Shown here piece by piece: positions 9,090-17,242 of a stretch of 64,000 bases of DNA. The notes beneath the pieces are model-generated. The model ran no database searches, had not been told where the DNA came from, and was given only the letters and a program-made list of their open reading frames with translations. Position numbers and translations under genes: made by a program. Position 1 is the stretch's first letter. Every line of letters starts with the position of its first letter. The DNA comes from CAYWOS01 sp964459985 (GTDB lineage: Bacteria; Bacillota; Clostridia; Christensenellales; Aristaeellaceae). Location: NCBI GenBank assembly GCA_964459985.1, contig CAYWOS010000006.1, positions 1-64,000 on the forward strand, read 5' to 3'.

Positions 9090-9641
9090 TTATTTGGCGT
9101 TCGCAACGGCCTTTTCGAAGGCGGCGAGATAATCGCCCACAGTGATCGTGCAGGTGGTCTTGAGCTCTTCCACATCGGGAACGGCGGTGTGGCTGCCGTC
9201 GCCCTTGTCGTAGGTCTTCATGCCGAGAATTTCAGCGGGGGTCTTGCCGACGCACCAATTCTCGAACGCGGCGATCTGCTCAAACCACTCGGCGCCGATG
9301 GCGCTGGCCTTGCGCATGCCGTAGGCTTCGCCCTTTTCCATCTTGGTGGGGATCACGGCGGTCACATCGGTGACAACCTTGCCGTCCACGGAGAACTTGA
9401 TCATAGTCTGGGTCACGTCGAACTTGACGGAAACGACTTTGCCGTCATCGCCGAGGCGCACGGTGCAGACCGTGTTGTTGACCTGAGCCTGGCCGTCGTA
9501 GTTCTCGCCGTCGACCACCTGGGCATCCTTGACGGAGCCGATGGCGGTGACGCAGCCGAGACCGACCGTATCAGCCGACGCGCAGCCGACGATCCCGAAG
9601 GCAAGGATGGCAACCAGCAGGAGAGCAAGCGATTTCTTCAT
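9090..9641 (-). CDS. Small secreted lipoprotein of the flavin/electron-transfer locus
   Basis: 183 residues. The signal peptide carries an IVGC lipobox at Cys20, giving a membrane-anchored extracellular protein. The mature part has an FMN-binding-like beta start (NTVCTVRLGDDGKVVSVKFD near 57-76) but no (S/T)GAT flavinylation motif; near 107-130 it reads YGMRKASAIGAEWFEQ and later FENWCVGKTPAEI, a pattern I associate with small lipoproteins near ApbE and FMN-binding genes in Clostridia. The exact function is unknown. It has its own strong promoter overlapping a CRP/FNR-type palindrome. Confidence 0.75.
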   Translation of the reverse strand: MKKSLALLLVAILAFGIVGCASADTVGLGCVTAIGSVKDAQVVDGENYDGQAQVNNTVCTVRLGDDGKVVSVKFDVTQTMIKFSVDGKVVTDVTAVIPTKMEKGEAYGMRKASAIGAEWFEQIAAFENWCVGKTPAEILGMKTYDKGDGSHTAVPDVEELKTTCTITVGDYLAAFEKAVANAK

Positions 9642-9666
9642 GTTGATCTACCTCATTCCGCTTATT

Positions 9667-9682
9667 TGTGAGATTGCTCACA
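9667..9682. promoter_or_regulatory. Perfect CRP/FNR-family operator palindrome
   Basis: The 16-base sequence is TGTGA-N6-TCACA, with the palindrome extended to TGTGAG/CTCACA. It lies just downstream of the -10 box of the minus-strand lipoprotein promoter, around the expected transcription start, a position that suits a repressor or roadblock. Confidence 0.6.
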
Positions 9683-9687
9683 GGGCT

Positions 9688-9716
9688 ATTATACAACGAA
9701 AGAAGACGGAAAACAA
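9688..9716 (-). promoter_or_regulatory. Sigma-A promoter for the small lipoprotein (and apbE)
   Basis: Minus strand -35 TTGTTT, 17-base spacer, -10 TATAAT. The predicted start of transcription is about 40 bases before the ATG. Confidence 0.8.
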
Positions 9717-9814
9717 GCCTTGTTTCGTACTTTTTATCAAATTTACAGTCCTAAAATATACCATTTATATGAGAAACTGTCAAATAACCGTAGCGAATGC
9801 GGGGAAACGAGCCC

Positions 9815-9843
9815 TTGTGTTTTCGGCGCGGGGAGCATATAAT
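9815..9843 (+). promoter_or_regulatory. Sigma-A promoter for the NusG-II / Gx-transporter / FMN-binding operon
   Basis: -35 TTGTGT, 17-base spacer, -10 TATAAT, about 28 bases before the start codon at 9871. Confidence 0.8.
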
Positions 9844-9870
9844 AGGTATACGATCCGTGAAGGAGGGGCT

Positions 9871-10263
9871 ATGATTCGACGTCGGGACATCGTTGTGATC
9901 GGCATCGCGCTCGCGCTCGCGCTTTGCGCCTTTCTCGCCAGATACCTGATCACGCTTGACAAAACGGCGGACGGCGCGGTGGAGATCTACGTCGAGGGCA
10001 AACTGTACGCCACGGCGCGCGTCGGACAGAAAGAGGACGTCGTGGTCGAGCGCGACGGCATGAGAAACGTGATATCCTTTACCGAAAACGGCGTCCTGAT
10101 GCGCTCGTCCACCTGCCGGAATCAACTGTGCGTCGGGCAGGGCGAAGTGACGACGGAAAACTATGCCTCCCGCGCGATGGGCACGCGAATCATCTGCCTG
10201 CCCAACGCCGTCGAGATCCGCCTGACGCTTTCCTCCCCCGACGCCGACGCGCCCGATATTTAG
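9871..10263 (+). CDS. NusG domain II-containing membrane-anchored protein (EetA-like)
   Basis: 130 residues. One N-terminal membrane helix (residues 6-24) is followed by a small extracellular beta-domain with SSTCRNQLCVGQGEV near 85-99 and IICLPNAVEI near 113-122, the signature of the NusG-domain-II family. In Listeria-type extracellular electron transfer such a protein (EetA) acts with EetB. The ATG at 9871 has AGGAGGGG immediately upstream; longer starts lie in the promoter. It is first in a three-gene operon with a Gx transporter and an FMN-binding protein. Confidence 0.85.
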   Translation: MIRRRDIVVIGIALALALCAFLARYLITLDKTADGAVEIYVEGKLYATARVGQKEDVVVERDGMRNVISFTENGVLMRSSTCRNQLCVGQGEVTTENYASRAMGTRIICLPNAVEIRLTLSSPDADAPDI

Positions 10264-10316
10264 CGCTTGACACAGGTCTTTCGCGCATGATATGTTTAGA
10301 GGTGGGGTGATTCGGC

Positions 10317-10886
10317 TTGAGCGTCAGGAAAATGACCCGTTACGCGCTGCTGACATCATTGATGCTGGCGCTGGGGCTGATCGAAAGGCAGTTTGTCTTG
10401 GTACCCTCCGTTCCCGGTATTCGTCTGGGGCTGTCCAACACCGTCCTTTTGTACGCCGTCGTATTGATGGGGGCGCGCAGCGCGTGGCTGCTCATGGCGC
10501 TGAAGGTCGCGCTTGGCGGGCTCTTGTACGCCGGGCTTTCGGGAATGCTGTACAGCCTCGCGGGCGGGGTATTGAGCGTCGCCGCCATGCTGGCGGCGGT
10601 TCGCCTGAAGAACATCGGGTTTGTCGGCGTCAGCGTCGCGGGCGCCGTGACGCACATGACCGGGCAGGTGCTCATGTCGCGCCTGCTGCTCGGCACATGG
10701 GCGGCGGCGGCGCAGGCGCCCATTTTGCTCGTCGCCGCCGTCGTGACGGGCGTCGTCACCGGCATCGCGGCGAGCGCCGCCTGTCGCGGCGTCGCGCAGG
10801 GCGACAAAGAGATCCGCGACCGCATGGAAGCGCTCGGCTTGCTCGGTTCGGTCAGTCAACGCGGCGAACGCGGCCGCGACAAGTAG
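10317..10886 (+). CDS. Gx transporter family / heptaprenyl diphosphate synthase component I-like membrane protein (EetB-like)
   Basis: 189 residues, nearly all hydrophobic, with about five membrane helices and the family phrase VPGIRLGLSNTVLLYA near 33-48. It starts with TTG at 10317 after GAGGTGGGG. The family is annotated as heptaprenyl diphosphate synthase subunit I or Gx transporter; in flavin-based electron-transfer loci the homologue is EetB, which couples to flavinylated extracellular proteins. Its position between the NusG-II gene and the FMN-binding gene supports the second reading. The transported substrate is not known. Confidence 0.85.
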   Translation: MSVRKMTRYALLTSLMLALGLIERQFVLVPSVPGIRLGLSNTVLLYAVVLMGARSAWLLMALKVALGGLLYAGLSGMLYSLAGGVLSVAAMLAAVRLKNIGFVGVSVAGAVTHMTGQVLMSRLLLGTWAAAAQAPILLVAAVVTGVVTGIAASAACRGVAQGDKEIRDRMEALGLLGSVSQRGERGRDK

Positions 10887-10902
10887 TTTGGAGGCAAATC
10901 AT

Positions 10903-12726
10903 ATGAAGAACAAAAAACTCGCCGCATGGATTGCTCTGGGCATCATCGCCGTCATCGCCGGGCTGGCGCTTGCGATCACCAACGGAATCACCGCCGATCC
11001 CATCGCGGAACAGGCGTTGATTCAGGCGGAAAACGCGCGCCGCGAGGTGCTGCCGCAGGCGCAGACGTTCGAAGCGTATACGCTCCCCGAGGGCGCGGCC
11101 GTCGACAGCCTGTACATCGGCAAAAACGGCGAAGACGTGGCGGGCTATGTCGCCACGCTGTCGGTCAAGGGTTACGGCGGGCCTATCGAGCTCACCGTCG
11201 GCGTCGACAACGACAAGATCATTCGCGGCGTGAGCGTCGGCGGCTCGAATTTCTCCGAAACGGCCGGTCTGGGCGCGAAATCGAAGGATGATCGCTTCAG
11301 GAATCAATTCATCGGCAAAACGCCGCGCCTGTCGGTCATCAAGGCGGGCGGCGCGAAGGGCGATCAGACCATCGACGCCATCACGGCGGCGACCATTACC
11401 TCGACCGCCGTCACGAGCGGCGTCAATACGGCGAGCAATTTCATCATTTCCACATTTATCGAAAAGCCCGTCGAAAAGGGCGAGGAAGCCGCGCAGGGCG
11501 TCGTCGTCACGGCGTCGCGCAAGGGATATAACGGCCCGGTTTTCGTGTCGGTCACGGTGAACGACGACGATCAGATCACCGCGATGACGGTCGGCAACGA
11601 ATTGTTCGACGAAACCTCCGGCATCGGCAGTCAGGTGCAGGAGGACTGGTTCATCGCCCAGTTCATCGGCAAAACGCTGCCGCTCAAGGACGGCGACGTC
11701 GATCTCATCACCGGCGCGACCATTTCCTCCACCGCCGTCGTGAACGCCGTCAACGTCGCGTTTGACAAGATCGGCGAAGCGCGCGCGGCGAGCGCCACTA
11801 CATCGGTATCCGCCTCCAAAAAGGGATATAACGGCCCGGTCGCCGTCACGATCGAAGTGGACGGAAGCGGCGTCGTCAAGGCGATGACAGTCGGCAACGA
11901 ATTGTTCGACGAGACCTCCGGCATCGGCAGTCAGGTGCAGGAAGACTGGTTCATCGCCCAGTTCATCGGCAAAACGCTGCCGCTCAAGGACGGCGACGTC
12001 GATCTCATCACCGGCGCGACCATCTCCTCCACCGCCGTCGTGAAAGCCGTCAACGCCGCCTATGACAAGCTGCTCGCCGGGAAGGAAGCCGCGCCCGCCT
12101 CGGCGGCCGTGACGCCCTCGCCCGTACCCAGCGACGTGACCAACGACGGCAAAACCGCCAAAGCGTCCAAGAAGGGCTACAACGGCCCGGTCGCCGTCAC
12201 GCTGACCATTGACGAAANNNNNNNNNNNNNNNNNNNNNNNNNNNNNNNNNNNNNNNNNNNNNNNNNNNNNNNNNNNNNNNNNNNNNNNNNNNNNNNNNNN
12301 NNNNNNNNNNNNNNNNNGGCCGTGATCAAGGCGATCAACGCCGCCTACGACAAGATCCTCGCCGCGCGCGGCGGCAGCGTCGCCGCGACGCCGACGCCCT
12401 CGCCCGTACCCAGCGACGTGACCAACGACGGCAAAACCGCCAAGGCGTCCAAGAAGGGCTACAACGGCCCGGTCGCCGTCACGCTGACCATTGACGAAAA
12501 CGACAAGATCGCCTCCATCGTGGTGGGCGACGCCAACTTCGACGAAACGGTCGGCTTCGGCGCGCAGGCGCTCGAGGACGAGTTCGCCGCGCGGTTCGTG
12601 GGCAAATCGCTACCCATGACGACGGGCGACGTCGATCTCATCACCGGCGCGACCGTCACCTCGGAGGCCGTGATCAAGGCGATCAACGCCGCCTACGACA
12701 AGATCCTCGCCGCGCGCGGCAACTGA
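10903..12726 (+). CDS. Tandem-repeat FMN-binding protein (RnfG/NqrC-like, at least five domains; interrupted by an assembly gap)
   Basis: 607 residues as assembled. An N-terminal membrane anchor (7-28) is followed by an RnfG-like domain (80-185, motif AITAATITS) and repeated FMN-binding domains, with TGATISS motifs near residues 270 and 370 and TGATVTS near the C-terminus. The GAT threonine is the expected ApbE flavinylation site. Domains 2 and 3 are almost identical at the DNA level with a 300-base period. A P/S/T-rich linker (TPSPVPSDVTNDGK) separates later domains. One domain is largely replaced by 100 N, so length and domain count are provisional. The ATG at 10903 has GGAGG 8 bases upstream. 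Likely role: extracellular flavin electron carrier. Confidence 0.9.
   Translation: MKNKKLAAWIALGIIAVIAGLALAITNGITADPIAEQALIQAENARREVLPQAQTFEAYTLPEGAAVDSLYIGKNGEDVAGYVATLSVKGYGGPIELTVGVDNDKIIRGVSVGGSNFSETAGLGAKSKDDRFRNQFIGKTPRLSVIKAGGAKGDQTIDAITAATITSTAVTSGVNTASNFIISTFIEKPVEKGEEAAQGVVVTASRKGYNGPVFVSVTVNDDDQITAMTVGNELFDETSGIGSQVQEDWFIAQFIGKTLPLKDGDVDLITGATISSTAVVNAVNVAFDKIGEARAASATTSVSASKKGYNGPVAVTIEVDGSGVVKAMTVGNELFDETSGIGSQVQEDWFIAQFIGKTLPLKDGDVDLITGATISSTAVVKAVNAAYDKLLAGKEAAPASAAVTPSPVPSDVTNDGKTAKASKKGYNGPVAVTLTIDEXXXXXXXXXXXXXXXXXXXXXXXXXXXXXXXXXXAVIKAINAAYDKILAARGGSVAATPTPSPVPSDVTNDGKTAKASKKGYNGPVAVTLTIDENDKIASIVVGDANFDETVGFGAQALEDEFAARFVGKSLPMTTGDVDLITGATVTSEAVIKAINAAYDKILAARGN
11515..12114 (+). 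repeat. Two near-identical 300-base direct repeats (FMN-binding domains 2 and 3)
   Basis: The stretches 11604-11757 and 11904-12057 differ at only a few bases, and both encode LFDETSGIGSQVQEDWF through TGATISSTAVV. This suggests recent duplication. Confidence 0.85.
12112..12720 (+). repeat. Near-identical repeats flanking the N gap (FMN-binding domains 4 and 5)
   Basis: 12112-12217 and 12394-12499 are the same except at about one base. 12318-12372 and 12666-12720 are also identical or nearly so. If domain 4 has the length of domain 5, the missing piece is 166 bases rather than 100 and the unit is 348 bases. Confidence 0.85.
12218..12317. other. Assembly gap: exactly 100 N
   Basis: A round number of N is the usual placeholder for a gap of unknown size. 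The reading frame on both sides is compatible with the missing 166 bases expected from the neighbouring repeat (both lengths leave remainder 1 on division by 3). Confidence 0.95.
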
Positions 12727-12860
12727 CAGACCGCCCGCTTCCCCAAAGGCCGCCTCTCGGCGGCAGCCACGGCCGTCAAGGGGATAAGCGTATGCGGACG
12801 TGTATAACTCCCCTTGCCGTCACGCAGGCAACAACGCAAGCGGCGGTTTCCATACAAGCT

Positions 12861-12894
12861 AAAGCCCGACGGAGCAGCGCTTCGCCGGGCTTTT
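12861..12894. terminator. Bidirectional terminator between the FMN-binding gene and the DUF1622 gene
   Basis: AAAGCCCG pairs with CGGGCTTT, with T residues on the plus side and A residues on the other. It sits between convergent genes. Confidence 0.75.
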
Positions 12895-12915
12895 GAATAA
12901 CGGAATCCTTATTGT

Positions 12916-13335
12916 TTATTTCGCGTTTTCGCCGATCTCCGCTTGAGCGTCCTTCTTCTTCCGAAACCGGTTGAAAAGAGAGGCTTCAAAGGAGGGCGAA
13001 TCGTCCTCGTTGTCATGCTTGATGTGTTTGATCTCCCAATGGATCAGGAAGTTAAGCAAGCTCCTGAGCGCGATGATGGCGCCGACCAGCGCGATCTCGG
13101 ACAGATCGCGCACGATCACGGTACGCAGGATCTCGCCGCCGAGCTTGAACTCCAGCCCCAGCGCCATGAACTGCGCCAGCTCGAGCCGGACGTCGGTCTG
13201 ACGTCTCGAAAACATATCGCAAAACGATTTGATCGCGCCCCATATGATGATCGCCGCGCCCATGATTTCGATCACGTGCACCATAAAGGTCACGACGGTG
13301 ACAAGGACGTCCTCCATAATTTCAAGGAATGGCAT
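12916..13335 (-). CDS. DUF1622 family membrane protein
   Basis: 139 residues from the ATG at 13335 (AAGGGGGA upstream). There are two or three membrane helices: residues 8-34 with the phrase VIEIMGAAIIIWGAI, a middle segment with ALGLEFKLGGEILRTV near 60-75, and AIIALRSLLNFLIHWEI near 91-107. The helix with LGLEF...LRTV and the R-x-L-L-x-F...E-I ending are the family signature. The C-terminus is charged and cytosolic. The function of DUF1622 proteins is unknown. Confidence 0.85.
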   Translation of the reverse strand: MPFLEIMEDVLVTVVTFMVHVIEIMGAAIIIWGAIKSFCDMFSRRQTDVRLELAQFMALGLEFKLGGEILRTVIVRDLSEIALVGAIIALRSLLNFLIHWEIKHIKHDNEDDSPSFEASLFNRFRKKKDAQAEIGENAK

Positions 13336-13509
13336 ACGCTGTTCCCCCTTCGCATACACGATACCGTTTCATTCGCCGCGAAAACGCGAATTCCTTCACG
13401 AAAAGCGAATTGGCGACAATTTCCGCCGCCGCGCGGTTTTTTCCGCGTACTGCGCAGGATTGCGGGGCGACGCGAAGAATATCCCGATATCAAAACAAGG
13501 AGGCGCGTG

Positions 13510-14355
13510 ATGAAGAGTATCGCGTACTACAACGGCGTCTGTCGCCCGATTGAGGAAATGACCATTCCGATGAACGACCGCGCCGTGATGTTCGGCGACG
13601 GCGTATACGACGTCGCCTATTTCCGCAACGGCGTGCCGTTCGCCTTTAACGACAATCTCGACCGCTTTCTTTCAAGCTGCGAAAAGCTCCGCATCCCGCC
13701 GCCCGCCGACCGCGCCGCGCTCGAAAGCACGCTGCGCGACATTATCGGCAGGATTGACGGCAAGGAAGGCATTCTTTACTTCCAATGCTCTCGCGGCATC
13801 GCGGCGCGCGAGCACGCTTTCCCGCCCGAGGGCACGCCCTCGACGCTGCTTTGCTACGCCAAGGATGTCACGGGCTACCGGCACGGCGCGGAAATGAAGC
13901 TCGTCACGCTGCCGGATTTACGCTATCAGTACTGTGATATCAAAACAATCAACCTGTTGCCCAACGTGCTGGCGTTCCAGCAGGCGAAGGAGCGCGGATG
14001 CGGCGAGGCGGTGCTGCACCGCGACGGCCGCGTGACCGAATGCGCGCATTCCGGGCTGTCCGTTATTCTGGACGGCAGGCTTGTCACGCCGCCGCTTGAT
14101 CATTGGATTCTGCCCAGCACCTCGCGCAAGCGCCTGCTCGAGCTGTGCGCGGCGCTCGGCGTGCCCTATGAGGAACGTCCCTTCACGATCGACGAAATGA
14201 TGGCCGCCGAGGAAATCCTCGTCACCAGCACGCTCGCCTTTTTCGCGCCCGCCGTTGAAATCGACGGCAAAGCCGTGGGCGGCGGCAACCGCGCGTTGTA
14301 CTGGCGTCTGTACGACGCGTATATCGACTGGATCAAACGGGAAACGGGCGAGTAA
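13510..14355 (+). CDS. dat: Class IV aminotransferase, probable D-amino-acid aminotransferase
   Basis: 281 residues with the fold type IV PLP signature. The catalytic lysine is K145 in CDIKTINLLPN, followed by GEAVLHRDGRVTECAHS with the conserved Glu near 177. The N-terminus YYNGVCRPIEEMTIPMNDRAVMFGDGVYD is typical. The sequence resembles D-alanine/D-amino-acid transaminases, which make D-Glu or D-Ala for the wall, more than branched-chain enzymes, but substrate cannot be settled by eye. AAGGAGG lies 6 bases before the ATG. Confidence 0.85.
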   Translation: MKSIAYYNGVCRPIEEMTIPMNDRAVMFGDGVYDVAYFRNGVPFAFNDNLDRFLSSCEKLRIPPPADRAALESTLRDIIGRIDGKEGILYFQCSRGIAAREHAFPPEGTPSTLLCYAKDVTGYRHGAEMKLVTLPDLRYQYCDIKTINLLPNVLAFQQAKERGCGEAVLHRDGRVTECAHSGLSVILDGRLVTPPLDHWILPSTSRKRLLELCAALGVPYEERPFTIDEMMAAEEILVTSTLAFFAPAVEIDGKAVGGGNRALYWRLYDAYIDWIKRETGE

Positions 14356-14362
14356 ACGCGGC

Positions 14363-14390
14363 GAAACCGCCGGATAAAAACGGCGGTTTC
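14363..14390. terminator. Terminator-like hairpin between convergent dat and spoIID
   Basis: GAAACCGCCG and CGGCGGTTTC form a 10-base-pair stem with an 8-base loop. The T-tract is weak. Confidence 0.55.
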
Positions 14391-14424
14391 CTGACAGGCT
14401 GACAAACACACGGGCGGCGCGGCG

Positions 14425-15405
14425 TCACCACATTCTTTCGACCGTCACGCGCGCGAAATAATAGGTCACGATTTCTTCGGCGGTCTTGCCTTCCTCGGCG
14501 AGCGCGTACGCGCCCCACTGCGGCATGCCGACGCCGTGTCCGTACCCTTTGCCGGCGATCACGACGGCGTTGTTCTGCATCTTCATTTCCGTCAGCAGCG
14601 TCGAGCGCATTTTGGTTGTGCCAAGCGCCAGCCGCAGCTCCGCCGCCGACACCGTTTCGCCGTTGATTCGGATCTCCGTCGCCCGCCCGCTGTCGCCGCG
14701 CGCGGCGACCTCGATGCTCTCGAGCGTTGTAATTCCCCCGGCGCCGCATTTTTTTGCCGCCGCGATGATCTCTTCGTCCGTAAAGGTCGCCGTCCACGCC
14801 TTGGCGGAATCGGGCGCCCGATCGCTGTCCCTGCCCTCGACGATGCGGATATAGCCCGGCTCGCCGTCCTCAAAGGCAAGCCCTTCACGCGCGCCGGCCG
14901 TCATGCCGCCCGAGTGCGCGTGAAACCAGCTGTACGGCAGTTCGCCGCCGTAGGAAAGCACCTGACCGCGCGTCTGCTCGATCGCCGTTTCGATCCGTTC
15001 GTTGACCGCCGTGGCGTCGTATGCCTGCGCTTCCTCGATATCGGTCGAGATATCAGCGCCCGCGTAGGAGCTTTCTTTCTCCGTGCAGAACTTCATCACG
15101 AACGTCCGCGCGAGAATCGCCTGTGCCTTGAGCGCCTCGATAGGCCAGTCGTTCTTCATTTCGCCCGCCACGACGCCCAGCAGATAGCTCTCAACGTCCG
15201 TTTCAACGACCGCCGACTCGTCCACCTGATACACCTTGATCAGCGGAATCCCCTGCTCGTTCGCGCGCAGTTTTTCGGGCATGTCGGGGCTGCCCTCCGT
15301 GCGGTTCACATATTGCTGATCATTTTCGGCGTCCCCGCTCGCCGCACAGCCTGTCGTCAGGCACAGAAGCGCCGGAATCAGAAACCATGCCAGTATCCTT
15401 TTCAT
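14425..15405 (-). CDS. spoIID: SpoIID/LytB-domain protein (stage II sporulation protein D-like)
   Basis: 326 residues from the ATG at 15405 (GGAGGG upstream). The signal peptide ends in TTGC, a lipobox-like site. SpoIID-family motifs are VESYLLGVVAGEMKNDWPIEALKAQA near 75-100, ARTFVM, SYGGELPYSWFHAHSGG near 155-171, and the C-terminal GKGYGHGVGMPQWGAYALAEEGKTAEEIV. The catalytic Glu and the conserved His residues of the lytic transglycosylase are in place. SpoIID thins peptidoglycan during engulfment; vegetative homologues (LytB) exist, so a sporulation role is likely but not proven. Confidence 0.88.
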   Translation of the reverse strand: MKRILAWFLIPALLCLTTGCAASGDAENDQQYVNRTEGSPDMPEKLRANEQGIPLIKVYQVDESAVVETDVESYLLGVVAGEMKNDWPIEALKAQAILARTFVMKFCTEKESSYAGADISTDIEEAQAYDATAVNERIETAIEQTRGQVLSYGGELPYSWFHAHSGGMTAGAREGLAFEDGEPGYIRIVEGRDSDRAPDSAKAWTATFTDEEIIAAAKKCGAGGITTLESIEVAARGDSGRATEIRINGETVSAAELRLALGTTKMRSTLLTEMKMQNNAVVIAGKGYGHGVGMPQWGAYALAEEGKTAEEIVTYYFARVTVERMW

Positions 15406-15469
15406 CAAAGCCCTCCGTCCTCGGCAAGGGCGGCCGCGCACCGCCGCTCCGCGCCGAACATCAAACAAA

Positions 15470-15520
15470 ATCCCCTGCACGGCGTATGTTGCCCGAACGG
15501 GCGAACGCCATACAGGGGAT
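15470..15520 (-). terminator. Structured terminator after the peptidoglycan-binding gene
   Basis: Three nested stems (ATCCCCTG/CAGGGGAT, GGCGT/ACGCC, GCCCG/CGGGC) form a 51-base hairpin followed on the minus strand by TTTGTTTG. Confidence 0.7.
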
Positions 15521-15559
15521 GTTTTCCGATTGATCGGTCAGGGCGCGCCTTCGCGGCGG

Positions 15560-17110
15560 TTACCTTCTGATCAGATCCAGTTTTTCATTCAGCGTCGAGA
15601 GCGTCTGCGCGCCGGCGATGCCGTCGATGGTCAAAAGCGCCGATTTCTGGAACGATTCGAGCGCCGCCTTCGTCTTGGGTCCGAAGATGCCGTCGATGTC
15701 GTCCTCGGTCAACAGCCCGGCCGCGTACAGCTTAGCCTGCATCTTGGCGACGTTGCTGTTATTCGCGCCCTTTTTCAGCGCCTTGGTCGGCGTGGTCGCC
15801 GCTTTTTTCCCGACAAGAACGACCGAAGGCTCGGCCTCGTTGGCGCTGATGTTGTTGATGTACGCCCATGTCGTCGGCCCGATAATGCCGTCCTGCGGTG
15901 TGATGTTGTAGAATTTCTGGAGCTGCTTGACGGCCTTGACGGTCGCGTCGCCGTATACGCCGTCGGCGTTGCCCAGCAGGAAGCCCGCCGCCTTGAGGCG
16001 CATCTGGGCGTTGGCGACTTCGTTGCCTTGAGAGCCCTTGCGCAGCGTAGGCTGCGACTTGGTGACAACGGCGGGATTGCCGTCGAGCGCTTCTTCTTTT
16101 ACGATGTCTTCCTGATCCACGGTGGAAGGCCAGAGATAACGGCGGACGATCGAGCCGACCTTGCCGTCGACCGTCAGGTTATTGTCCTTCTGGAAGGAAC
16201 TGACGGCGGTCACGGTCGCCGAATCGAAATAACCCGGGGTAACGATCGCCGACATATAGTTAATATTGCACAATTTCATCTGGAGCACGAACACGTCATA
16301 CCCGCGCATGCCCGAGGAAAGCGAGCGTCTGGGAATGCCGCCGTTGAAGATGGCGGCGCCGCCGAACAACGCGCCGTAGGTCGTCGGCCCGACCTTGCCG
16401 TCCGCCGACAGCCCGACGGAGGTCTGGAACGATTTCACCGCCGCCTCGACGTTGGAGCCGAACGCGCCGTCGCACGGGCCTATATAATAATACGTCTCCA
16501 GAAGGCGCTGCTGCAGCTTCGCCACTTCGTCGCCCTGATCGCCGCGCTTGAGCGTGTCGGTATAGGTGGGATCGCTGCTGTCATACGGATTGGCACTGTC
16601 GGAGAAAAGCATCGCGTATGTCCGGGAACCGATCTTTCCGTCGACCACCAGCGGCGGGTTGTTCTGCTGGAAGCGCTTGACGGCGGCCTCGGTGCCCGCG
16701 CCGAAAATTCCGTCGAGCTTGCCGTTGTAATACCCGTAGAACAACAGCCTTTGCTGCGCGGCGCGCACGTCCTCGCCTCTGTCGTTGCGCTTCATCGTGC
16801 GGTTCCCGCCGGCGGGGAGGTTCGCGGAGGATTTATGCACGGCGGTATCGGAATTGAGCAGGTTCAGCGTGTCCGCGTCCACCTTGCCGGTATTAGGAAG
16901 GTTGTTATACTCCTGAAATAACTTGACGCCTTCATACGTGCCCGAACCGAATAACCCGTCAAAGCCGTTGTTATAATACCCGTAGTAATACAGCCGTTTC
17001 TGTACAGCGAGCACCTCGTTCGACTGGTCGCCGTATTTGAGATCGGCGAGCGCCGCCGTGGGAATCAGCAGCGCCAGAATGACGGCAAGAGCCAATAAAC
17101 GCTTCAGCAT
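15560..17110 (-). CDS. Secreted protein with six peptidoglycan-binding (PG_binding_1) domains
   Basis: 516 residues. A Sec signal peptide (1-22, ending AALA) is followed by six repeats of the PG_binding_1 fold, roughly 24-87, 104-170, 188-250, 268-330, 356-418 and 441-510. Each has the pattern G-x-V-x-x-x-Q-x-x-L ... DG-x-FG-x-x-T-x-x-A-V-x-x-FQ ... DG-x-x-G-x-x-T. No catalytic domain is visible, so it is probably a wall-binding scaffold or anchor, or a spore-cortex-related factor. It is transcribed alone, with a terminator after it. Confidence 0.88.
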   Translation of the reverse strand: MLKRLLALAVILALLIPTAALADLKYGDQSNEVLAVQKRLYYYGYYNNGFDGLFGSGTYEGVKLFQEYNNLPNTGKVDADTLNLLNSDTAVHKSSANLPAGGNRTMKRNDRGEDVRAAQQRLLFYGYYNGKLDGIFGAGTEAAVKRFQQNNPPLVVDGKIGSRTYAMLFSDSANPYDSSDPTYTDTLKRGDQGDEVAKLQQRLLETYYYIGPCDGAFGSNVEAAVKSFQTSVGLSADGKVGPTTYGALFGGAAIFNGGIPRRSLSSGMRGYDVFVLQMKLCNINYMSAIVTPGYFDSATVTAVSSFQKDNNLTVDGKVGSIVRRYLWPSTVDQEDIVKEEALDGNPAVVTKSQPTLRKGSQGNEVANAQMRLKAAGFLLGNADGVYGDATVKAVKQLQKFYNITPQDGIIGPTTWAYINNISANEAEPSVVLVGKKAATTPTKALKKGANNSNVAKMQAKLYAAGLLTEDDIDGIFGPKTKAALESFQKSALLTIDGIAGAQTLSTLNEKLDLIRR

Positions 17111-17242
17111 CGTGTTTCCTCCTTATCGGTTTGGACATTATCCGACGATCCTATCTTACCATAGACGTAATACGAACATGTATCAAATATATTTCGAAAA
17201 GCGAAAAATGCGTGTAATATCTGTAAATTGCACAAACGCGGC

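Noticed and set aside
12218..12317. Frameshift or stop in the FMN-binding gene
   Set aside because: The frame on both sides is compatible; the run is assembly N, not sequence evidence of disruption.
11515..12720. CRISPR-like direct repeats
   Set aside because: The repeats are 300-350 bases, in frame and encode FMN-binding domains.
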